The notes: a model not told the origin generated them from the letters alone. A DNA stretch of 64,000 nucleotides from JAMZMI01 sp963848175 (GCA_963848175.1 CAWKCO010000007.1:218199-282198), one strand, 5' to 3'. Shown: positions 7,768 through 18,558, counted from the first letter of the stretch. Numbers and translations are program-made.

Positions 7768-10434
7768 ATGAAGGTGAATTTCAATTTTAAGAAAGCTACG
7801 ACAATTGTCGGAACATTGATTTTGTTGGTTTATGCCTTCATATCTCTGACGGCAACCAAGAGTCTTCATACCGCTAGTCAAGATAATGAAATATCTAAAG
7901 TTCAGGAGAATATACAAGCCCATAAACAGTACCTCCATGATCTTGTAGAAAGAGCCTTCGTTGAATCTCGGATTCTTAATCTTACTACTTCTCGTCTTAA
8001 GGCAAGTGGAGTTTCATCCAGAGCCACTATCAATGATTTTCTGAAGTCCAATCTTGAAAATAACCCAGAGTTCTTGGGCGTATGGATGGTGTGGGAGCCG
8101 AATGCCTTTGATGGACAAGACGAGCAACATATCGGAGAATTAAGTAGCGATGAGACGGGGCGTTTTGTTCCATATTGGTATTGGAAAGGAGACTCAGTGG
8201 TCTTGGTTAGGTGTCTCTATTATGATGAGTCGGATTACTACCTCTTACCGAAACGAAATCATCGACCATATTTGTTAGATCCTTATGTTTACCCAGTAGA
8301 TAGTGTAGATAGTCTATTACAAAGTGTGGTTATTCCAATCGTTATTGATGGAGTTTTTTTAGGAGTGGTAGGAGTAGATATTCGTCAAAACGAAATATAT
8401 GAACTCATCGCTAACTTGGCGGATATTTCTGGTGGGGAGGCTACCCTGCTCTCAGGAGACAATACTATTGTTATGTCATCTGGACAGCTAGCCATTAATA
8501 AGGATTTTTCCTACTTAGATAGTTTGAAATTGTCTGACCCAAATGAAATTCAAGTACTGGAATTGAACTCCGGTAGTTTTGAAGTTGAAAAATTTCAGTT
8601 TCTAACTTTGCTCGATATTGAAGAAAGTCAAGAGCCTTGGAAGTTGGTTTTAGATATTCCTAAACCAGTGCTAAACGGTAATTTCATGTCTGTTTGGTCA
8701 AATTTATTGCTTCTGTCGGGTGTAAGCGCATTGTTTATTCTTTTGCTTATTGCGTATAATGTCTCTCAAAGCAAACAGCTGACATCAGAGAAGTTGATCA
8801 TCGAGGATAAACTTTCTCAGGCAGATGCTACGCTCAGTTCTTATATAGAAGGAAACAGCTATACCGCAATCTTCTCAGTTGATAAAAACTATAAGTACAC
8901 AGGTTTTAATTCCATTCATAGTAGCATTATGAGGGAATGGTTTGATTCTGATGTAAAGGTGGGCGAATATATGCTTGACTATTTTCCAGAATTTCTTCGC
9001 GATAGTATTTTGGAAAGCTTCCAAAGAGCAATGAAAGGTGAGGCATACAATTTTACAAGCTTATATGAGGGGAAATACTACAATCAGTCATTCAATCCTA
9101 TTTTTGATAAAAGGAGCAAGGTGATAGGAGTGTCTTCTTCGGTCTTGGAAGTGACGGAGCGGATTGAAGCGGAACAACAGCTAGAAGAGTATAGGGATAA
9201 TTTAGAGAAGCTTGTCTCAAAAAGAACTCGTGAAATAACCAGGCAGAAGGAATTTTTTCAGAAGGTAATAGACAAAATTCCAGCAATGGTTTTTGTAAGG
9301 GATAAAGAAGGCCGGTATGTACTCTTGAATAGACTTTCTGAAAACTTCTTCGATAGACCTATGGAGGAGATTCTTGGGAAAACCTTAGATGAAACTAACC
9401 AAAATCAAGATGAAATTCTCACTTTTAGATCAGAAGATGAAGCCGTCATTAATGAGGGAAAAACTTTTAGTATAGAAACTCAGAGAAAGCTTTCAGATGG
9501 TAAGACCAAATGGTTTTATTTCACAAAAACACGCATGTTCGTGGATGAAGAACCATTTATTTTAGGGGTACACGTGGATGTCACCCACATGAAGGAGTCT
9601 GAGTTTAGATTTAAGGCAGCCAATAAAGAACTTCAAGAAACATTGGATCACTTGAGGTCTACTCAAATGCGATTGATTGAATCTGAGAAGATGGCCTCAG
9701 TAGGTTTATTAACCGCTGGTTTGGCACACGAAATCAATAACCCTATCAACTATGTCGCGGGGAATGTCTTGCCCATTAGAAGGGATTTGCAGGAGTTGAT
9801 CGATTTAATCAAGTTGAAGTCTGAAAATTGGGAAAATAAGGAGGATCAACAGCTTTTGGAAAATCTGGATGAACTTTATCATGAACTTGATAGACTTTTG
9901 GAAGGAGTGAGCGAGGGTGCAGGTAGGGTGATAGGGTTGATCAGAGATTTAAGGTCTTTTTCGGACAACCGGCAGTCTGATATACGAGAGGATATTGATG
10001 TGAATGCATGTATTCATTCAACATTGAATCTTATTCGCTATCAACCTGAGAAATTTGTGGAATTTGAAACAGACTTAGGAGAGCTCTCTCATTTGGTAGG
10101 TAGCAGTTCTAAGTTAAAGCAGGTGCTACTGAATCTTTTGACAAATTCCTGCCAATCGATACACAAGGAGGGTGTTGTGAAAGTGAGTTCTCGACAAGAA
10201 CAAGAGTACATATACGTGACCATATCAGATACCGGGACCGGGATTGATAACGAACATTTAGATAGAATTTTTGAACCGTTTTTCACAACCAAAATAGTAG
10301 GAGAGGGGACAGGACTAGGATTGGCAATTTCCAATAGTATTGTTCAGGAGTTTGGTGGTAAAATTCAAGTAAAACAAACCTCTGCTGAAGGAACAATTAT
10401 TGAGATTTGTTTCCCAATCCCACTGAACCAATAA
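7768..10434 (+). CDS. Cache-PAS-PAS hybrid-free sensor histidine kinase
   Basis: An 888-residue membrane sensor kinase. A transmembrane segment near residues 11-27, an extracytoplasmic dCache-like domain of about 280 residues (SVVIPIVIDGVFLGVVGVDI is typical), a second transmembrane segment near 310-330, a PAS domain near 355-460, a second PAS near 500-605, then the dimerisation/phosphoacceptor helix with H654 in GLAHEINNP and an HATPase domain from about 770 with DTGTGID, FFTTK and EGTGLGLAIS. No receiver domain is attached. The GLAHEINNPINYV subtype commonly partners stand-alone receivers. Extracytoplasmic Cache sensing of small ligands is family knowledge; the ligand is unknown. Confidence 0.88.
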   Translation: MKVNFNFKKATTIVGTLILLVYAFISLTATKSLHTASQDNEISKVQENIQAHKQYLHDLVERAFVESRILNLTTSRLKASGVSSRATINDFLKSNLENNPEFLGVWMVWEPNAFDGQDEQHIGELSSDETGRFVPYWYWKGDSVVLVRCLYYDESDYYLLPKRNHRPYLLDPYVYPVDSVDSLLQSVVIPIVIDGVFLGVVGVDIRQNEIYELIANLADISGGEATLLSGDNTIVMSSGQLAINKDFSYLDSLKLSDPNEIQVLELNSGSFEVEKFQFLTLLDIEESQEPWKLVLDIPKPVLNGNFMSVWSNLLLLSGVSALFILLLIAYNVSQSKQLTSEKLIIEDKLSQADATLSSYIEGNSYTAIFSVDKNYKYTGFNSIHSSIMREWFDSDVKVGEYMLDYFPEFLRDSILESFQRAMKGEAYNFTSLYEGKYYNQSFNPIFDKRSKVIGVSSSVLEVTERIEAEQQLEEYRDNLEKLVSKRTREITRQKEFFQKVIDKIPAMVFVRDKEGRYVLLNRLSENFFDRPMEEILGKTLDETNQNQDEILTFRSEDEAVINEGKTFSIETQRKLSDGKTKWFYFTKTRMFVDEEPFILGVHVDVTHMKESEFRFKAANKELQETLDHLRSTQMRLIESEKMASVGLLTAGLAHEINNPINYVAGNVLPIRRDLQELIDLIKLKSENWENKEDQQLLENLDELYHELDRLLEGVSEGAGRVIGLIRDLRSFSDNRQSDIREDIDVNACIHSTLNLIRYQPEKFVEFETDLGELSHLVGSSSKLKQVLLNLLTNSCQSIHKEGVVKVSSRQEQEYIYVTISDTGTGIDNEHLDRIFEPFFTTKIVGEGTGLGLAISNSIVQEFGGKIQVKQTSAEGTIIEICFPIPLNQ

Positions 10435-10526
10435 TATTACAGGTTGGTGGCTTAATATTCCAGTTCACGTGAAGTGTTTAGTTTAAATGATTTTAGATGA
10501 ACATATTTGATTAATACACTTGAAAT

Positions 10527-10967
10527 ATGATTTTGAATTCACATCGCATTAATGAACAGTTTGGATTGGCCAAGTGCTATTTAGGCAATGTGGTTATGTC
10601 CGATAGTGATGTAGTACTTGCTGAAAGCGTAGGTATCGAACGTCTCAATGATTTAGTCGTGAAGGTGTCTTTTCACCTTTCTAGTGAAAAATTTGTTTTT
10701 CGTGCTGTTGTCAAGGAGCAAGATGAAGGAGCTTTGATGTTGATACAAAAGCGAGTGACAAAAGAATATATTCTCAATGGTCAAACTGGGTTTTTATATA
10801 ATAATAAGAGTGTTCACGGAGGTTATCTAACCGATTTAGATTCTTTTTATTTCCACTTAAAAATTCAGTTTTTTGATGGTAAGTATAGGGAAGTTTATTT
10901 TTTAGGTAAAGACGAGCAAAAGGAGAGATTGAGTTTTGTTAATCATGATTTTAAACTTCAAGCATAG
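10527..10967 (+). CDS. Hypothetical protein
   Basis: A 146-residue soluble protein that I do not recognise. It has no signal peptide or membrane segment and is rich in beta-strand-like alternation. Motifs such as DLVVKVSFHLSSEKFVFRA and HLKIQFFDGKYREVY could fit a small beta-barrel, superficially like PilZ, but the RxxxR and DxSxxG signature of PilZ is missing. It lies about 90 bp after a sensor kinase on the same strand and ends near a convergent hydrolase gene, so it may share the kinase transcript. The coding call rests on a full-length frame and its snug fit between neighbours. Confidence 0.55.
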   Translation: MILNSHRINEQFGLAKCYLGNVVMSDSDVVLAESVGIERLNDLVVKVSFHLSSEKFVFRAVVKEQDEGALMLIQKRVTKEYILNGQTGFLYNNKSVHGGYLTDLDSFYFHLKIQFFDGKYREVYFLGKDEQKERLSFVNHDFKLQA

Positions 10968-10994
10968 TAAGAGCTGATTCAACCAGTGAAAACA

Positions 10995-11009
10995 ACCACT
11001 ATTTAGTGG
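10995..11009 (-). terminator. Short hairpin at the end of the alpha/beta hydrolase gene
   Basis: The six-base arms CCACTA and TAGTGG (10996-11001 and 11004-11009) form a hairpin that overlaps the hydrolase stop codon. On the minus strand it is followed by TTGTTTT. It could end transcription of the minus-strand gene and perhaps of the convergent small gene. The stem is short, so the call is tentative. Confidence 0.35.
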
Positions 11010-11832
11010 CTTTCGTTTTTATCCAATTCTTCACATGAACATAGACCTTTTCTTTTCCTAAGTCATTGTGGGGCTCATGAAATACACCATCAAGTGAGAG
11101 CCATTCCATCAAGCTGTTTTTACTGGCAAACTCCTTTGTTGAATGATAATCTACGATTGTATCTGCATCGCCATGATACACTAAACCTGGAATTTTTATT
11201 TTTGAGACATTCTTGATAATATTTTCAGCAGCCTGTGTAACCACATGAAATAATCTCGCAGAGATTTTGTTGTGCACCAAAGTGTCCGCATGATGGGCTT
11301 CAATTATTTTCGGGTCACGACTAAGCGCATCAATGTTTAAATCATTGTCTTCGCTATAAGATGGCCAAATTCTGTTCATCACCTTGCCTAATTTTAGTTT
11401 TATAGGATTTGGTTCGAAAGCCAGTTTGAGCCATGGGGAAGAAAGTATAAAACCAGAAATTTCCTTGGACATGTTTTCAATAACCCAACTCGCCACCAAG
11501 TTGCCTCCCATAGAGTGCCCCATGATAAATAGTGGAACGTTATTGTAATCGGCTCTGGCAGTTTTTAGTAGTTCCTCTATTTCAGCTAATAGAAGTCCAT
11601 ACGAAGGGCTGTGCCCTCTTTTGCCATACGAATGCCCATGCCCTCTTAGGTCCATAGCCAAAACAGCTATTTGGTGGGAGCAGAGAAATTGAGCTAAATC
11701 TTCGTATCTGCCGCTGTGTTCGCCATGACCGTGAATAATACAAATTACCTGTTCGGGCTCAGAGGGATACCAGTGATGATAAAAAAGCTTTTCTCCATTT
11801 TGACTAATAAGAAAATCCGTTTCAGTATTCAT
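10999..11832 (-). CDS. Alpha/beta hydrolase, monoacylglycerol lipase/lysophospholipase-like
   Basis: A 277-residue serine hydrolase of the Hydrolase_4 branch. The oxyanion segment HGHGEHSGRYEDLA (residues about 34-47) is the monoacylglycerol lipase signature; the nucleophile elbow is GHSMGG with S107, the acid is likely D224 in YHGDADTIVD, and the base is H252 in FHEPHND. No signal peptide, so probably cytoplasmic or membrane-associated, acting on monoacylglycerols, lysophospholipids or similar esters. Divergent from the patatin-like gene, with the two translated starts only about 60 bp apart, which suggests a shared control region and perhaps related lipid functions. Confidence 0.85.
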   Translation of the reverse strand: MNTETDFLISQNGEKLFYHHWYPSEPEQVICIIHGHGEHSGRYEDLAQFLCSHQIAVLAMDLRGHGHSYGKRGHSPSYGLLLAEIEELLKTARADYNNVPLFIMGHSMGGNLVASWVIENMSKEISGFILSSPWLKLAFEPNPIKLKLGKVMNRIWPSYSEDNDLNIDALSRDPKIIEAHHADTLVHNKISARLFHVVTQAAENIIKNVSKIKIPGLVYHGDADTIVDYHSTKEFASKNSLMEWLSLDGVFHEPHNDLGKEKVYVHVKNWIKTKATK

Positions 11833-11892
11833 TTACTTGTGTTTGTGTCTAAATTATATAAATTATTCCGTACAAAAGATGAACACCCAACT

Positions 11893-14176
11893 ATGTCCAT
11901 AGTATTTCAAAAAGTACTGTATTCTTTTCCTGTGCAATTGCTTTTTGTTCAGATTAGGCGAAACCCTGCTCTTGTCTCCGTATGGGTTTTCCTCATCACA
12001 TTATTCAGTGGAGGAGTAGGGAAAATTTATGGAGTACCTTATTTATTTCTTGATCCAGAATACCTCAATAAAGTGAATGGGCTAAGCTTTTTTCTCATGG
12101 GTCTTTCCTTTGGGTGTTTCATTATGTCTTATCACATCACTTGTTATATTCTGGATGGCCATCGATTTTCTTTCGTTGGGATTCTAGAAAAACCCTTTGC
12201 CAAGTTTGCCCTAAATAATAGTCTCTTGCCCATTATCACCATCTTGTTGTACTTGTTGATGATTATTCGTTTTCAACTCAATAATGAATTTACTTCCTTG
12301 TCTCAGTTGATTGTCAACGTTATAGGCTTTGTTTTGGGGCTAAGTGCAATGGTCTCGTTTTTCTATTTTTATTTCAAATGGACAAATAAGGATATTTTCA
12401 AGTTTTTGTCGGGAAGTGTGGATAAGCGACTAATGAAATCTGGAATTAGTCGAGAACGCGTTTTGAGTAGGTACAAAGAGTCCCGTAAATCGAAATATGT
12501 AGTTTGGAGCTACCTCGATTTCAAGCTTAGGATACGATCCTGTAAAAATCTAGATGATTTTTATGACAAAAAAGCCTTACTCAAGGTGTTCGATCAAAAC
12601 CACTTGAATTCTGTGATTTTGGAGGTTGGAATCATTGCAATCGTTTTCCTTCTCGGATCTTTCATGGAGTATCCGCCGTTTCAGATTCCTGCAGGATCCA
12701 GCGCTTTGTTGATGCTGTCCATATTGGTGATGTTTATCGGAGCGGTATCTTATTGGTTTAAGGCATGGGGCTTTGCTTTTGCGCTGGGGCTTATTCTTTT
12801 TTTCAATTTGATGATGAAAACCGGTGGAATGAAAGGATTGTATGAGGTGAGAGGATTGGAATACTTTGGCGAAAAATCAGAGTATAGCCTATCACGACTT
12901 TATCAAATGCATAGCAATGATCAAGTAGCGGAGGATCACGATTTGGCCATTTCCGTATTGAATAATTGGAAGCTGAAACAGAATGCAGAAAAACCCAAAA
13001 TGGTTTTTTTGTGCGTGAGTGGAGGCGGACAGAGGGCGGCACTATGGACGGTAAATGCCTTGCAAAAAGTAAATTCTGAGCTGGGTGAAAACGTGATGGA
13101 CAAAGTCTTTATGATAACAGGTGCTTCAGGGGGCATGATTGGCGCATCTTATTTTAGAGAGGTGAGCTATCAAGACTCTGTCAACCGCCATTCTGATGAA
13201 ATGCAACTATCCAACATGGGTAAGGATAATTTGAATGCCATTATCTATACTTTGATGGTCAATGATGCATTTTTTAGGGTTCGAGAAGTCGAATATAGCG
13301 GCCGAAAACATACCAAAGATAGAGGATATATATTTGAAGAAAACCTTCACCGAAATCTTGGAGGAGTGTTTAGAACTAGAATGTCTGATTATGCAGAGGA
13401 CGAGTTGGAAGCCAAGATGCCATTGCTAGTGCTTTCTCCTGTAGTAGCCAATGATGGTCGAAAAATGTATATATCCAATTTGCCAATGACTTTCATGAAT
13501 GTGAGCATGAGCGAAAAGGATAGTATACCAGCGAAAAGTTTGACTCAAGATGTGTGGGGGGTAGATTTTTTTAGGTTGTTTGAGGAGCAAGGGGGAGAAG
13601 ATCTTAATTTCCTTTCGGCACTAAGGATGTCAGCTTCTTTTCCTTATATCACTCCTACTATTAATTTGCCAAGTGAAGCCACAAATTGAAATGATGGATG
13701 CAGGCATTGCTGATAATTTTGGGGTGTCAGATGCTGTCCGATTCATTGGAGTATTTGAGGATTGGATCGTGCAAAACACCTCAGGAGTAGCGCTTCTAGT
13801 CGTACGGGATACACGTAAATATGCACCAGTTGAGCGTCAGAGCGTTCCCAGTTTGTTTGATCGCATGACCTATCCTATTTCGAGTGTATACAACAATTTG
13901 GGTAATATTCAAGATATCAACAATGATAGTAAAATTGATGAGTTGAGGAAGCATTTTCCTTTGCCCTTTGAAGTTATAGCACTCGAATACAATACTTATT
14001 CTAATATAGATAAGGACTATTTGGTAGAGGCAAATGAGCTAGAAAGAAAACGCGTGGAGCGTGCCGCATTGAGTTGGCATTTGACTACCAAAGAAAAGCA
14101 GAATATTATAGATAATATTCACTATCATGATAATCAGCGATCGCTGGAGAATCTCAGGCATTTTCTAAGTAATTAG
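11893..14176 (+). pseudogene. Patatin-like phospholipase, membrane-anchored, with one frameshift
   Basis: Restored length is 760 residues. The N-terminal half has several hydrophobic segments (between about residues 25 and 330), followed by a patatin domain: CVSGGGQRAALWT (oxyanion hole), the nucleophile elbow GASGG and the catalytic DAG in MMDAGIADNFG. The frame breaks near 13,678, just between the FPYITP strand and the DAG motif; removing one base (an extra G before CCACAA) rejoins them as LPSEPQIEMMDAG. I placed the start at the ATG at 11,893; the open frame extends further upstream but would overlap the divergent hydrolase gene. The enzyme would hydrolyse acyl chains of membrane lipids. 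The break is probably a sequence error. Confidence 0.75.
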
Positions 14177-14883
14177 CTTATTGCTTAAAAAGAGGATTTG
14201 ATTTTTTGATACCACCTCGACGGCCGAGTAAATTTCATTTCTATTGGATATTCTCGAACTGGTCTTTATTTGGGGCATCTCGAAAACGCATTTTTGGATG
14301 AATCGAAAAAGCTCGTTTGCTTTTTCTTTCTCGCCCCGACTGCCGACAGGCTGGGAGCTAAGAAATTTCTCTATTCTAAGTTTTTCGAGATGCCCTATAC
14401 TGATTTCCCAAGACATCTGTGACAATAAACTGTTTGCAACCACAAATCCCAAATCTTCCGGATCCTTGGTCAAAGATCAAACGGGAAAAGTATCTGAACA
14501 TCTACATTTAATACCGCTATGTCTTTTACTGTAACAATCATTTTATGGCACTCATTGTCTTACAGAAGTTGCAGTGAACCTATTCGTAAACTCTGAATTT
14601 TTCAAGTGCTAAAAGGTAGAAATGGGTAGGTATGGAATATCAAAAATGCCCAAAGAAGAAGTGTGAAAGTTAAATTTTAAAATAAATGACGGATAGTTCC
14701 TTGTGGAGTTTTTGCGCTTTTCTAGGCTTGGATGTGTAATTTCATCCCCCTATACGGTTTACAAGTGGTCTACATCACCAGGTTGAGATGTTTTTTATAA
14801 TATAATGACTGTAGATTTCCTATTCGAAATTTTCAAGTCAATCTGAGCCAAACAAAGTTTGATTTGTCAACATTGAATAAGAA
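14177..14883. other. About 700 bp without a convincing gene; contains a 14-bp inverted repeat
   Basis: Short open frames exist on both strands (for example 14,165-14,473 minus), but none has a recognisable domain. A perfect inverted repeat, GGGCATCTCGAAAA at 14,273-14,286 and its complement at 14,382-14,395, encloses 95 bases that include a GC-rich CCGACTGCCGACAGG stretch unlike its surroundings. The right half is AT-rich. A possible weak Bacteroidota-type promoter for the next kinase (TTG at 14,701, then TAGGCTTG at 14,723 after 19 bases) is present but ends about 150 bp before the start codon. Confidence 0.5.
14273..14395. repeat. Inverted-repeat-bounded 123-bp element
   Basis: The left arm GGGCATCTCGAAAA at 14,273-14,286 is perfectly complementary to the right arm at 14,382-14,395. 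The interior holds a second GC-rich stretch and A/T-rich runs. It could be a small non-autonomous mobile element or an extragenic repeat of the kind scattered in Bacteroidota genomes; one copy alone cannot show which. No obvious target-site duplication is visible. Confidence 0.45.
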
Positions 14884-16325
14884 ATGAAAAAAGCGAAGTA
14901 CCTAGCAGTAGAGAAGATCAAACAAGATATTACCAATAAAGCGTTAGTTTTTGGGACAATAGCTGGTCTAATCATTTACTTATTGGATTTGGGAAAGTCC
15001 TTTGAGAAAGGTTTTCAATACTCTCTGATCAGTGATGCCGTAGTTATATTAGTCTTAATTTGGGTGACTTATAGAAGAAAGCTTATCTCACTTGAGATTA
15101 AATCTTATATAATTCTGATTGTCATTTTCATTTTGGTAATTATTGATATTTACGAAATAGGCATTCTGTCGGCTAATAAAATTTTAGTTATTCTGATCCC
15201 TTTCTTTTCCATTTTCTCGCTTTCCAACAGAGCTACTATAGTATTCAGTTGTTTAGTGTTTATTGCCATAATCACACTCGCTACACTTCAAATCAATGGC
15301 GTATTATCCTACACAATATCAGAAAATATAGATGGCATAGCTTGGGCTATCGATATTTTAATGATAGGAGTGGTGGCGATGATTGTGTTAAGTATTTTCA
15401 CCAAATTCAATGGGACTTATGAAGAAATGATTTTCGATTTAATTGAAGGTCAGGAAAAAATAAGACAAAATGAAAGGCGATTGAGAGAATACAAGGATCA
15501 ACTAGAAAATTTAGTGAGTGCACGCACAGCGGAGTTGGAGGAAACGAATGAATTACTAGTGAAGCAAACCAAAGAACTCACAGAAAGTGTAAGGAAGTTG
15601 AATGAAACGCGTGATCAATTGGTTCAATCTGAAAAATTAGCCTCTGTCGGACTTTTGGCCTCAGGGATAGCACATGAGCTAAATAACCCGTTGAATTTTA
15701 TCAGAGGAGGAATCGCCAGGATACAACATTACCTAAGAGATGAGCTGGAATCCCAACACCTTAAACAGCTAGAAGCAGTGATGGGAGATGTGAATGGAGG
15801 CATTGACCGAGCCTCTAGTATTGTCAAGAGTCTGAATCAATATGGACACGCCCGAGAGAGCATGGTGGATATGTGCAATCTCAATGTAATAGTCGAAAAT
15901 TGTGTGATAATGCTAAGCGGAGAGTTTAAGGAACACCAGCGACTAGAAAGATATTTAGCTTCTAATTTACCAGATATTCGAGGGAATAATGGGAAAGTTG
16001 CATCAAGTAATTCTGAACGTGTTGTCTAATAGCCTTCATGCCATATCTCAAACAGGTTTAATAAAAATTAGCTCACGAGTGGAGCAAAATAAGTGTGGTG
16101 CTTCAGATTTTGGATGATGGCGTAGGTATACCAGCGGAGTTTTTATCTCGTATTTCTGATCCATTCTTCACTACGAAGAATCCTGGAGAAGGAACTGGGC
16201 TTGGTCTTTATATAAGTTTCACAATTGTCAAAGAGCATGGGGGTGCTATTGCATACAGGTCATACCTTGATAAGGGCACATCCGTGGAGATAACGTTACC
16301 AATAACCAAAGAAGATTTTAGTTGA
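14884..16325 (+). pseudogene. Membrane sensor histidine kinase with two frameshifts
   Basis: Restored length is 479 residues. Five to six hydrophobic segments fill residues 20-180, with no large extracytoplasmic domain; a coiled coil follows (about 190-245), then SEKLASVGLLASGIAHELNNPLNF with the phosphoacceptor histidine, then a split HATPase domain ending with DDGVGIP, FFTTKNPGEGTGLGL and KGTSVEITLP. The frame shifts near 15,998 (extra G after GGGAAA) and near 16,094 (extra T in AATAAGTGTGG). Between the shifts the third frame reads LHQVILNVLSNSLHAI, the normal N-box of the ATPase, so the domain is complete apart from the two single-base insertions. A receiver and a second kinase follow on the same strand. 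Confidence 0.8.
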
Positions 16326-16450
16326 CTCATAGTGCAGGGTATGCACATGTGATCTGGTTATTTATAGTTTTAATGCATTTGATAGTCGAATTTTTTATTC
16401 ATCAAAAACCGATTTGTGTTAACTTCATTGAATATTCTAAATTTGTTGAC

Positions 16451-16822
16451 ATGTCTAGTATTGGAGTTCAAAAATATAGTTGCCTGATTGTAGAGGATGA
16501 TCCAGCGTTTTCTCAGATTTTAGCTTCTTTGGTAGACAAAATACCATTTCTTGATTTGATAGGGGTGGTGCACAATAGTATAGATGCTGCACTTCGAATT
16601 GCTAAAGACAGACCTCACATACTTTTTTTAGACATAAATATTTCAGGCTTAGATGGACCAGAAATATTGGAAGCAAGTGATTATAAACCACATACGATTA
16701 TTATTTCTTCACACAATGAGAGCGTTATGAAAGAATATGATGTGACTTATGACTGTTATATTCAGAAGCCTTTGAAAAGTGCCAAAGAATTTATCGAAGC
16801 AGTGAAAAAAGTATTATATTGA
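16451..16822 (+). CDS. Stand-alone CheY-like response regulator
   Basis: A 123-residue receiver domain with no output domain. Acidic pocket EDD at 15-17, phosphoacceptor D61 in ILFLDINISGLDG, the conserved Ser/Thr position at S87 and K106 in YIQKPLK. The open frame reaches upstream, but I take the ATG at 16,451, which puts the first strand CLIVEDD eleven residues from the start; the upstream extension has no homology. It lies between two histidine kinase genes and is the natural phosphotransfer partner of one or both; the output must be through protein contact or another HPt or kinase step. Confidence 0.85.
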   Translation: MSSIGVQKYSCLIVEDDPAFSQILASLVDKIPFLDLIGVVHNSIDAALRIAKDRPHILFLDINISGLDGPEILEASDYKPHTIIISSHNESVMKEYDVTYDCYIQKPLKSAKEFIEAVKKVLY

Positions 16823-16854
16823 AAACTAAGAACCAGCTAGGGTTACCTTAGCAA

Positions 16855-18528
16855 ATGATAGCCTTTATTAAAAGTTTGTATAATGTCGAAATTTCTAGTT
16901 TCGACGATCCCATGGAAGGACATAGGGTTTCATTGCTGAATAAATTGGCAATCCTGAGTCTTATTGTGTGCTTTGCACTTACCATAATGACTATATCCCA
17001 AGGCTTATACCCACAATACCTTTTTACTCTCGTTGGTCTTCTGCTATTTTTAGCTGTCCTATATTTGAATCAAAAGCAGCATTACGAGCTTGCCAAAAAT
17101 TTATATCTCAGTTTTTGCCTTTTAATTTTAATTGTATCATCCATCACAGCCTATCAGGCCGGGCGTTTTAATGACGTGGAAAACATCATGGTCGGCTTTA
17201 TTGCTACGGGAATATTTCTTTACAGTGGTAGAATGAAAAATATTGTCTGCCTATTTATGTTCTTGTTGCTTTTGGGATTAAAAACAATCAAAGAATATTA
17301 CGGTACGTCATCCTTTGATTTGAATTTTTACTTAGCTGTTCAAAATGTTTCTATTCTAACTTTTTTGGTGGTGGTATTTGCTAGCGCTTTTAGAGAGTCA
17401 CTCATCAGGGCATTTAATGATATTCATAAACAAGAGAAAATTCTGTATTCTTTGATAGACAATGTGCCTTTATTCATGGCTATGGTCGACAATGAAAAAA
17501 GATACGCTATGGTCAATGATAATTATGTAGTTGCCTTTGGTAAGCCAAGAAAGAAAATAATTGGAGCTGAAATGAGCAAAGTATTACCTCAGAATATACT
17601 TGAAACGCATTCAGTTTTTGTGGATCGCGCTTTGGCAGGCGAAAGTCCAGAGTTTATGGAGGAAACGCTGATGCCAGACGGCTCTATATTTTATGCCAAT
17701 GGACGCTATGTTCCAATAAGAGGGAGTAATGGTAGAATTGAATCTGTGACTGTTTATGCCAGCGATGTGACCAAGTTAGAAAAAGCAAAGGTGGAGTTGA
17801 ATAAAGTCAATAAAACCAAGGATCAGCTTTTTTCCTTAATAGCCCATGATATACTTAGTCCTCTCAATTTATTTCAAAGCATTCTCAATATTAGTAAGGA
17901 TGAAAGCATTACTCAAGAGCAGTTTTTTCATTATCAAGAATCGGTCAGTTCACAATTGGCGGTATTAAGAGAGACCATTGCTGGGTTACTAGATTGGGCG
18001 AGAATGCAGCTGGACGGTATTAACTCAGTTCCACGATATATTGATGTGGATGCGCTTCTTCGTGAAAACTTGCAATTGTATCAGCCTATGGTGGATAAAA
18101 AGGGGATTGTTTTTAGCGTTCAGTCCGAGAATGATTTGAAAGCTTGGATGGATGAAAATCATTTTAAAGTGGTTGTCAGGAATTTGGTACACAATGCTTT
18201 GAAATACACGGAAAAGGATGGAAGGGTGAGTATCGAAACTATTGAGGGAAAGGACGATATTTTGTTGAGAATATCAGATTCTGGAATAGGGATGGATGAA
18301 ACTTTGGTTCGATCTATTTTGAAAAAGGAGATTCAAAATTCAGAACCGGGTACTGGCGATGAAATGGGTACGGGTTTGGGCTTGAGCTTGAGCTTGGGGT
18401 TGTTGGAGAAAAACAACTGTATAGTAACCGTAACGAGTGAAAGGGAAACAGGCACGTCATTTGAAATCAGAATTCCTAAACATGATCTCAAATCAAAGGG
18501 GGCGGAACATACAGAAATCAATGCGTGA
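16855..18528 (+). CDS. Membrane PAS sensor histidine kinase
   Basis: A 557-residue kinase: about six hydrophobic segments between residues 30 and 185, a PAS domain at about 195-310 (LIDNVPLFMAMVDNEKRYAMVN is typical), the phosphoacceptor helix with H331 in SLIAHDILSPLN, and an HATPase domain with N-box VRNLVHNALKYT, DSGIGMD and GTGLGLSLSLGLL. The HDILSPL subtype differs from the HEINNPL subtype of the two other kinases in this region, so the three are not simple tandem copies. It begins 32 bp after the receiver gene, and a shared transcript is likely. Confidence 0.88.
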   Translation: MIAFIKSLYNVEISSFDDPMEGHRVSLLNKLAILSLIVCFALTIMTISQGLYPQYLFTLVGLLLFLAVLYLNQKQHYELAKNLYLSFCLLILIVSSITAYQAGRFNDVENIMVGFIATGIFLYSGRMKNIVCLFMFLLLLGLKTIKEYYGTSSFDLNFYLAVQNVSILTFLVVVFASAFRESLIRAFNDIHKQEKILYSLIDNVPLFMAMVDNEKRYAMVNDNYVVAFGKPRKKIIGAEMSKVLPQNILETHSVFVDRALAGESPEFMEETLMPDGSIFYANGRYVPIRGSNGRIESVTVYASDVTKLEKAKVELNKVNKTKDQLFSLIAHDILSPLNLFQSILNISKDESITQEQFFHYQESVSSQLAVLRETIAGLLDWARMQLDGINSVPRYIDVDALLRENLQLYQPMVDKKGIVFSVQSENDLKAWMDENHFKVVVRNLVHNALKYTEKDGRVSIETIEGKDDILLRISDSGIGMDETLVRSILKKEIQNSEPGTGDEMGTGLGLSLSLGLLEKNNCIVTVTSERETGTSFEIRIPKHDLKSKGAEHTEINA

Positions 18529-18558
18529 TTATAGACGTTTCTACTTCTATCATACATA

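Noticed and set aside
14165..14473. Minus-strand open frame of 102 codons
   Set aside because: It crosses the inverted-repeat element, starts with a TTG directly after a stop and has no recognisable domain. A faint likeness of its first residues to a porphobilinogen deaminase C-terminus is too weak to use.
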